DNA of 64,000 nucleotides from Candidatus Sphingomonas phytovorans (GTDB lineage: Bacteria > Pseudomonadota > Alphaproteobacteria > Sphingomonadales > Sphingomonadaceae). The stretch lies in NCBI GenBank assembly GCA_029202385.1, contig CP119314.1:1552501-1616500 (forward strand), written 5' to 3'. The translations under genes were made by a program, and so were the position numbers. Under the pieces are notes generated by a model, which saw only the letters and a program-made list of their open reading frames with translations, was not told where the DNA came from and searched no databases. Shown piece after piece: positions 59,684-64,000 of the stretch. The first letter of the stretch is position 1; each line of letters begins with the position of its first letter.

Positions 59684-61833
59684 CAGAAGGCCTGTCCGAT
59701 CGAGATATAGATCGCGACCTTGGATTCACCCTTGCGCCGGCCAAGCGGAGTGGCGACGTCAAAGCGAACCGGGCCGAAATTGGTATAATAGCGCGCGCCG
59801 ATTCCGGCGCCGTAGCGCAGGTCGGTGAACTTGGGCTGGGTCGAGGCATAGGCCTGGCCGACATCGAAGAAGGGCACGATCCCGAAATTGCCGAACCGGT
59901 ACCGCGCCTCGATCGCGCCCTCGACAAGGCTGCGCCCGCCCACCGGATCATTGTTGCTGTCGCGCGGGCCGAGTTGCTGATAGCCGAAACCCCGCACCGA
60001 GCCGCCACCGCCCGCATAAAGCCGACGCGAGGGCGCGATCGCATCGCGCGGTGCGCCGGCGATCGAGGCAACGCGGATTCGACCCGCCATCACCAGGCTG
60101 TCCGTGACCGGGTAATAGGTGCTGCCGTCCACCTGGGCGCGGATATAACGATAGTTGCTGCCTTCGGTCTGTGACGTTTCGGGGCTGATGCGGACCATCG
60201 CGCGGAAGCCCTTGGTCGGATCGAGCAGGCTGTTGGTGCTGTCGAAACCGACCTGGCCGTTTATCCCGGCAATGCCGTAATTCTGATAGGCGCGCTTGCC
60301 CGTCGCCGCCTGGAACGTGTCTTCGCGCGATCCGAGCAGTTCGAAGCCATAGGCCCAGGTCCAGCGCTTCTGCCAGATCGGCGTTGAATCAAGCGAGATC
60401 CGGCCGTTGATACCCAGGGTCAGCGCCTTGTACGCGTCGAAATTCTGGCGGTTGGCGGTGACCGAAAGCAGCACCGTCTTGTCGCGCCGTCCCGCATTGG
60501 CCCGGCGGAACGTCGCGGCCGCGCCCTGCTCCTGGGTTCCTGCCGTGCCGCTGAAGGCAAGCGACCCTTCCGGGCCGAACAGATTGCGGTGTGTCCAGCT
60601 CGCATCGAGCCGCAGGCCCTGCCCGGTCGAATAGCCGGCAGTCGCGGCCAGCCGTCGGGGCTTGCCCGCATTCTGGGTAACGAGCAGGTCGACCACCTCA
60701 GTCCCGTCGGGCGCGATCTGGCCCGTACGCCGCGGCTCGACCGCGACGCTGTCGAACAGCCCGGTCGCGACCAGCGCCTCGCGCAGATCGTTGACCCGGC
60801 GATCGTCATAGAGCTCGCCAGGCTTGAACCGCGCGAGGACGCCGACATGTGCCGCGTTGAACGCGAGCTTCCCGGTCGTCGAGTAGGTGCCGAAGGAGGA
60901 ACGCGGTCCGGGATCGACCGGCAGCGTATAGGCGCCGAGATGAGTCGCATCGTCCAGTTCGATGTCGCGTTCCCCGACCTTGACGAAGGGATAGCCCTGT
61001 TGCGGCAATTGCAGCGCCACGCCGCCCTCCGCCGCCTCGATCGCGCTGGCGACGATCGGATCGCCGGTCCGCAGCGCAAGCGCGCTCCTGACAAGGCCCG
61101 GCGGCACTGTCTCTGGCCCCTCGATCACGATGGCGCCGAGCGTATAGCGCGAACCGGGCGAGGCATTGATCGTCGCGGTGACTCGACCGGGCTGGTTCTG
61201 CACCGGCTCGACCAGCGAGGAGACCACACCGTCATAATATCCCTCGGCGCGCAGCATGCGCAGCGCCAGGCCCTCATCCTCCCTGGCACGGGCTGAAATC
61301 ACCGCGCCGTTGGCACCCTTGCCGTCCCCCTTGTCGAGCGAGGAGAGTGCGCGGAAGGGATGTTCCAGGCCGACCGCTTCCAGCCCCTCTACCTTGACCG
61401 AGTACCGAAGCTCGGGTGGTGCATCGGAAGCCTCCTTGCCGGTGGCCGCGGCAGGCGGCTCGACATCGAAACCGGCGAGCGGCGGCAGCGGTTCGGCGAG
61501 TGCCGGGTCGACCGTCGCGGGCGCGGTGACGGGCTGCTGCGCGGGTTGCGCACCGGCAGGAGTGGCCGGCTGCACCACCGGCATCAGATCGATGCTTTCG
61601 ATCGGCGCGAGCGGCTGGTTCAGGGCGGGGTCGATCGCTGGCAATGCCTGCTCGAACTGCGAATCCGGGATGATCGGCGCGTCGGCACCCTGTCCTGCGG
61701 GATCAGTCGCCTTGGCGGATTCCTTCTGGCTGTCCCGCGCCTGCTCAAGCGGATCTGGACGCCGTTGCGCTGCGGCAGGTTGCGCCATCGCGCATGCGCT
61801 GGCCAACAGGATGACGCTCGACCGTGAATGCAA
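59683..61833 (-). CDS. tamA: TamA, Omp85-family outer-membrane protein
   Basis: A 716-residue Omp85 protein. The signal peptide ends near AAAQRR. An unusual Pro/Ala-rich low-complexity region (about 25-140) precedes the POTRA domains (about 140-400; LRYSVKVEGLEAVG, YTLGAIVIEGPETV). The 16-strand barrel has the hallmark GGGGSVRGFGYQQLGPRD (the lid-lock VRGF motif) and ends in YISIGQAF with terminal Phe. It works with TamB, which follows directly. The Pro-rich extension is longer than in enterobacterial TamA and occurs in sphingomonads. Confidence 0.93.
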   Translation of the reverse strand: MHSRSSVILLASACAMAQPAAAQRRPDPLEQARDSQKESAKATDPAGQGADAPIIPDSQFEQALPAIDPALNQPLAPIESIDLMPVVQPATPAGAQPAQQPVTAPATVDPALAEPLPPLAGFDVEPPAAATGKEASDAPPELRYSVKVEGLEAVGLEHPFRALSSLDKGDGKGANGAVISARAREDEGLALRMLRAEGYYDGVVSSLVEPVQNQPGRVTATINASPGSRYTLGAIVIEGPETVPPGLVRSALALRTGDPIVASAIEAAEGGVALQLPQQGYPFVKVGERDIELDDATHLGAYTLPVDPGPRSSFGTYSTTGKLAFNAAHVGVLARFKPGELYDDRRVNDLREALVATGLFDSVAVEPRRTGQIAPDGTEVVDLLVTQNAGKPRRLAATAGYSTGQGLRLDASWTHRNLFGPEGSLAFSGTAGTQEQGAAATFRRANAGRRDKTVLLSVTANRQNFDAYKALTLGINGRISLDSTPIWQKRWTWAYGFELLGSREDTFQAATGKRAYQNYGIAGINGQVGFDSTNSLLDPTKGFRAMVRISPETSQTEGSNYRYIRAQVDGSTYYPVTDSLVMAGRIRVASIAGAPRDAIAPSRRLYAGGGGSVRGFGYQQLGPRDSNNDPVGGRSLVEGAIEARYRFGNFGIVPFFDVGQAYASTQPKFTDLRYGAGIGARYYTNFGPVRFDVATPLGRRKGESKVAIYISIGQAF

Positions 61834-62069
61834 AACCGCTTGCCCGCCCCCAGCTAGAATAATCGGCTACTCTCGCAAAGCCTTACGGTTCACGAGCATA
61901 GCGGTCCATATGCATTGGAACCGCCCCGGCCCTTCCTTATAACCAGCCGATCGCCTTCATGTTCCAGCCGCGTCCAACAAAATCCGCTTGAGCAGCGATT
62001 GGCGCAGGCGATCCCATAGGCGCTAGCGTAGCATTCGAGGCGTTTAGACGTGGAGCTATGCCAGCCCGC

Positions 62070-62753
62070 TCAGCTTTCGCGTACGGCCACGAGTGTTCCG
62101 CTTCTGAAAGGCAACATGCTGGTCCGCCAGGTCGGGCTCGACAGACGTTCGACCACCGGCTTCAATTCCGTGCGGAACTGCGCGACATTATCCACGAACA
62201 CGATCGCCCCATTCGATAGCGACGGCTCGACAGCTCGAAGAACATCGAGCGCAAGTTGCGGCCAACCATCAAGCAAGAGAAAGTCCACCTGCTCATCGAC
62301 GCACGCTAGCGTTTCGCGTGCGTCACCCTCGCGGATCTCCACCAGATTGGCGAGACCGGCCGCCGCGAGATTCGCTTGCGCTGCCGCCGCCTTCGCCGGC
62401 ACCAGTTCGGTGCCTATCACGCGCCCGCCGCAGCCCGCATCCCGGATCGCCGCGGCGAGATAGATGGTCGAGACGCCGAAGGACGTGCCGAATTCGACGG
62501 CGCAACGCGGTCTCCGCGCCCGGGCAAGCAGGTAGAGGAGATCGCCTTGCGCAAGATTGAGCGGCAGGAGTTTGTCGTCGAAGAAGCCAATGTCCCTGGG
62601 CGGCCTGACCGGGCGCCCGAGCAGCATGGAAGGCAAGCGGGGCAAATAGTGGCGAAAGAGCGTTGGTAGCTGTTTGCTCGCTTTTCTCTGCAGCCGATCG
62701 ACGACAGTTCGCGCGGTCGGATCCAGAACGGAAGGATGAAAAACGTCAGTCAT
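62070..62753 (-). CDS. class I SAM methyltransferase (O-methyltransferase type)
   Basis: A 227-residue methyltransferase. The start ATG 62753 (MTDVFHPSVLDP) is chosen; the frame continues upstream across the divergent regulator gene but is not coding there. Motif I is AVEFGTSFGVSTIYLAAAI, an acidic motif follows as REGDARETL, and VDFLLLDGWPQLALDVL carries motif II of catechol-O-methyltransferase-like enzymes. Substrate unknown. The AraC regulator starts 83 bp away on the other strand and may control it. Confidence 0.88.
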   Translation of the reverse strand: MTDVFHPSVLDPTARTVVDRLQRKASKQLPTLFRHYLPRLPSMLLGRPVRPPRDIGFFDDKLLPLNLAQGDLLYLLARARRPRCAVEFGTSFGVSTIYLAAAIRDAGCGGRVIGTELVPAKAAAAQANLAAAGLANLVEIREGDARETLACVDEQVDFLLLDGWPQLALDVLRAVEPSLSNGAIVFVDNVAQFRTELKPVVERLSSPTWRTSMLPFRSGTLVAVRES

Positions 62754-62836
62754 AGATCGATACCTCAGACTGTACCTTACTGTCTGCGGCGCGACGGCTA
62801 TAAAGCATTGCAGCCATGATATAGCATGGAGCCGCC

Positions 62837-63631
62837 ATGATCGCATATGGACCCACCGCCGTTCCGCTGCCCGTCGGCGAGATCCTGGTCGCCGCGCGCG
62901 GCCGCGATCCGGCGGGTCACGGCTCGCTTCCGCACCGGCATCCGGAGGGCCAGCTCCTGGGATCGCTGAGAGGCCTGATCTCGGTCGGCACCGAAAAGGG
63001 CGTGTGGGTGGTGCCGGCAACTCATGCAGTATGGTTGCCGCCACATGAGCCGCACTGGGCACGCTCGCATGGGGCCATGGATGGGTGGACCGTCTATGTG
63101 GCGGAAGATGCCTGTGCGGGCCTGCCGCGCGAGGCCTCCACGATCCGTACCTCCAGCCTCCTGCGCGCGGCGGTGCTGCGGGCCGCGGGGTGGACACCTG
63201 GTCCGAGGGGCCCCGCCGCCGAGCGGGTTGCGGCCGTAATCCTCGACGAGATCGGCGGCCTGCCGGTGGAGACGTTCGGACTGTCGCTACCACGCGATCC
63301 ACGAATGCTGCGGGTTGCTCAAGCGCTGATCGACGACCCCGCCGATGATCGCGCAATCGGCGCCTGGGCGGCGCTGGCGTGCGTGAGCGAGCGCACGCTC
63401 AGCCGCCGGTTCGTTGAGGAGACGGGCTTCAGCTTCAGGGTCTGGCGCCAGCGCTCGAAACTCATGCGGGCCCTGGAGATGCTGGCTGAGGGACAGGCGG
63501 TTACCACGATCGCGCTCGACCTTGGGTACGCCACGGCAAGCGGTTTTATCGCCCTGTTTCGCCGGACGTTCGGCGAACCGCCTGCCGCCTATCGCGCCGA
63601 GATGATCGATGCGGATCGCGCCGACCCTTAG
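62837..63631 (+). CDS. AraC-family transcriptional regulator
   Basis: A 264-residue regulator with an N-terminal cupin sensor domain (about 10-110; HGSLPHRHPEGQLLGSL, VWLPPHEPHWARSHG) and a C-terminal pair of HTH motifs (about 165-258; ALACVSERTLSRRFVEETG, ALDLGYATASGFIALFRRTFG). The layout is like NimR/YdeO-type AraC proteins with a His-rich pocket that may bind a metal or small ligand. It is divergent from the O-methyltransferase gene, its most likely target. Start ATG 62837 lies after GGAGCC. Confidence 0.9.
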   Translation: MIAYGPTAVPLPVGEILVAARGRDPAGHGSLPHRHPEGQLLGSLRGLISVGTEKGVWVVPATHAVWLPPHEPHWARSHGAMDGWTVYVAEDACAGLPREASTIRTSSLLRAAVLRAAGWTPGPRGPAAERVAAVILDEIGGLPVETFGLSLPRDPRMLRVAQALIDDPADDRAIGAWAALACVSERTLSRRFVEETGFSFRVWRQRSKLMRALEMLAEGQAVTTIALDLGYATASGFIALFRRTFGEPPAAYRAEMIDADRADP

Positions 63632-63768
63632 GTTGCAACGATTCTCGAAACATCCCTTCCCAATCCGCTCAATAGCTAAGCGTTACGGTCAACCGAGCCC
63701 CGCACCGTCTTCCTCGCATGAGCTGGAGCTGTCCCGGCCGGAACATTCGGGGGTCGGATCATTACCAT

Positions 63769-63859
63769 TCCGTGACGATCTGCTGACGACTTTGTCACGG
63801 ACACTTGGGCTCAGTCGAACGTTCCACAACTGACGGCCGCTGCGGCACGCTTTGCCGCA
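63769..63859. promoter_or_regulatory. inverted repeats upstream of lipoprotein gene
   Basis: TCCGTGAC (63769-63776) and GTCACGGA (63794-63801) form a perfect 8-bp inverted repeat with 17-bp spacing. Further down, TGCGGCA (63841-63847) and TGCCGCA (63853-63859) make a tight hairpin in the probable leader, 24 bp before the ATG. Both may regulate the lipoprotein gene. Confidence 0.45.
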
Positions 63860-63882
63860 TCGGTCCGTGCCTGGAGGAAGAG

Positions 63883-64000
63883 ATGAAGACGACGAGAACT
63901 TCGCGGGCCACACTGTTTGCAGCGCTGGGTGCCGCAACCCTGATGACCGCCGGCTGCGCCACCGAAACGACCTATCGGCCAGCGACCGGCACCGGCTTCG
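63883..64000 (+). CDS. lipoprotein, 3' end outside window
   Basis: The first 39 residues are visible. A signal peptide (MKTTRTSRATLFAALGAAT) leads to lipobox MTAGC, and mature residues ATETTYRPATG follow. GGAGGAAG lies before ATG 63883. The mature start resembles the CC0125/CC1285-type lipoproteins of Caulobacter and sphingomonads (a Tyr-x-Pro-Ala-Thr segment after the Cys), but too little is seen to be sure. Confidence 0.7.
   Translation, partial: MKTTRTSRATLFAALGAATLMTAGCATETTYRPATGTGF

Noticed and set aside
62000..62045. Palindrome-like GCGCTAGCG after tamA
   Set aside because: The spacing does not fit the LacI-type consensus and no gene starts nearby in a suitable orientation.
1..64000. 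tRNA, rRNA, CRISPR array, transposase or integrase
   Set aside because: None was recognised by reading both strands; a dedicated RNA or repeat search was not possible.

Overview
This 64 kb window is GC-rich, densely coded chromosomal DNA from an alphaproteobacterium, most likely a Sphingomonas-type member of the Sphingomonadaceae. The evidence is several large TonB-dependent receptors (some with FecR/ECF-sigma surface-signalling partners), tandem flavin 'tryptophan halogenase' family genes beside a TonB receptor, a cupin_8 protein, xylan-degrading enzymes under LacI control, and a TamA with a long Pro/Ala-rich N-terminus. No rRNA, tRNA, CRISPR array, transposase or integrase was recognised.

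Layout. 0-2.7 kb: an M28 peptidase cut by the window edge, a small repeat-rich lipoprotein and an aldo/keto reductase. 2.9-10.9 kb: a 1077-residue TonB receptor divergent from three translationally coupled halogenase-family flavoproteins, the middle one lacking the catalytic residues. 10.9-13.7 kb: a membrane LytTR regulator and a Tat-exported serine hydrolase. 13.7-20.1 kb: an iron-siderophore locus on the minus strand (ECF sigma, FecR, STN-type receptor, PepSY membrane protein, TonB) behind a Fur-box-like palindrome. 20.1-24.7 kb and 30.1-34.7 kb: parts of a xylan-utilisation regulon (cupin_8 protein, LacI regulator, GH10 xylanase, secreted accessory protein, remnant of a GH3 enzyme; then a Gfo/Idh oxidoreductase with a secreted protein, divergent from an MFS transporter and a GH43 xylosidase). 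The two parts are separated by a metallophosphoesterase and an AT-richer island (about 25.8-30.0 kb) holding an unknown beta-rich protein and a fused ATPase-TOPRIM protein that looks like an anti-phage effector.

34.7-40.7 kb: a DUF4287/DoxX pair divergent from a MarR regulator with two operator repeats, a second ECF sigma-FecR-STN receptor system, and an M23 peptidase. 40.8-55.5 kb: a surface-polysaccharide cluster. Its plus-strand operon has eight consecutive 4-nt stop/start overlaps and encodes an HpcH/HpaI aldolase, IMPase-like phosphatase, Wza-like and Wzz-like export proteins, a GtrB-like GT2, a GT87-like GT-C protein, a sugar dehydratase/epimerase, a YerE-like TPP enzyme, GtrA and a methyltransferase. 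It is opposed by rfbG-rfbF (CDP-glucose route) and followed by a PMT-like transferase. 55.5-61.8 kb: tamB-tamA. 62-64 kb: an O-methyltransferase divergent from an AraC regulator, and the start of a lipoprotein gene.

How it fits together. Near-identical 14-bp LacI-type palindromes (TGNTANCGNTANCA) lie before the first TonB receptor, the cupin gene, the xylanase and on both sides of the MFS/GH43 promoter region. This suggests that the LacI protein at 21.2-22.3 kb controls one dispersed regulon: receptor uptake of xylo-oligosaccharides, xylanase and xylosidase cleavage, and sugar import. The regulon assignment is inference from sequence. The three most unusual items are the degenerate middle halogenase, the ATPase-TOPRIM protein on the island, and the CDP-sugar cluster that combines an aldolase, a TPP enzyme and a Gtr-type lipid-linked sugar transfer set.
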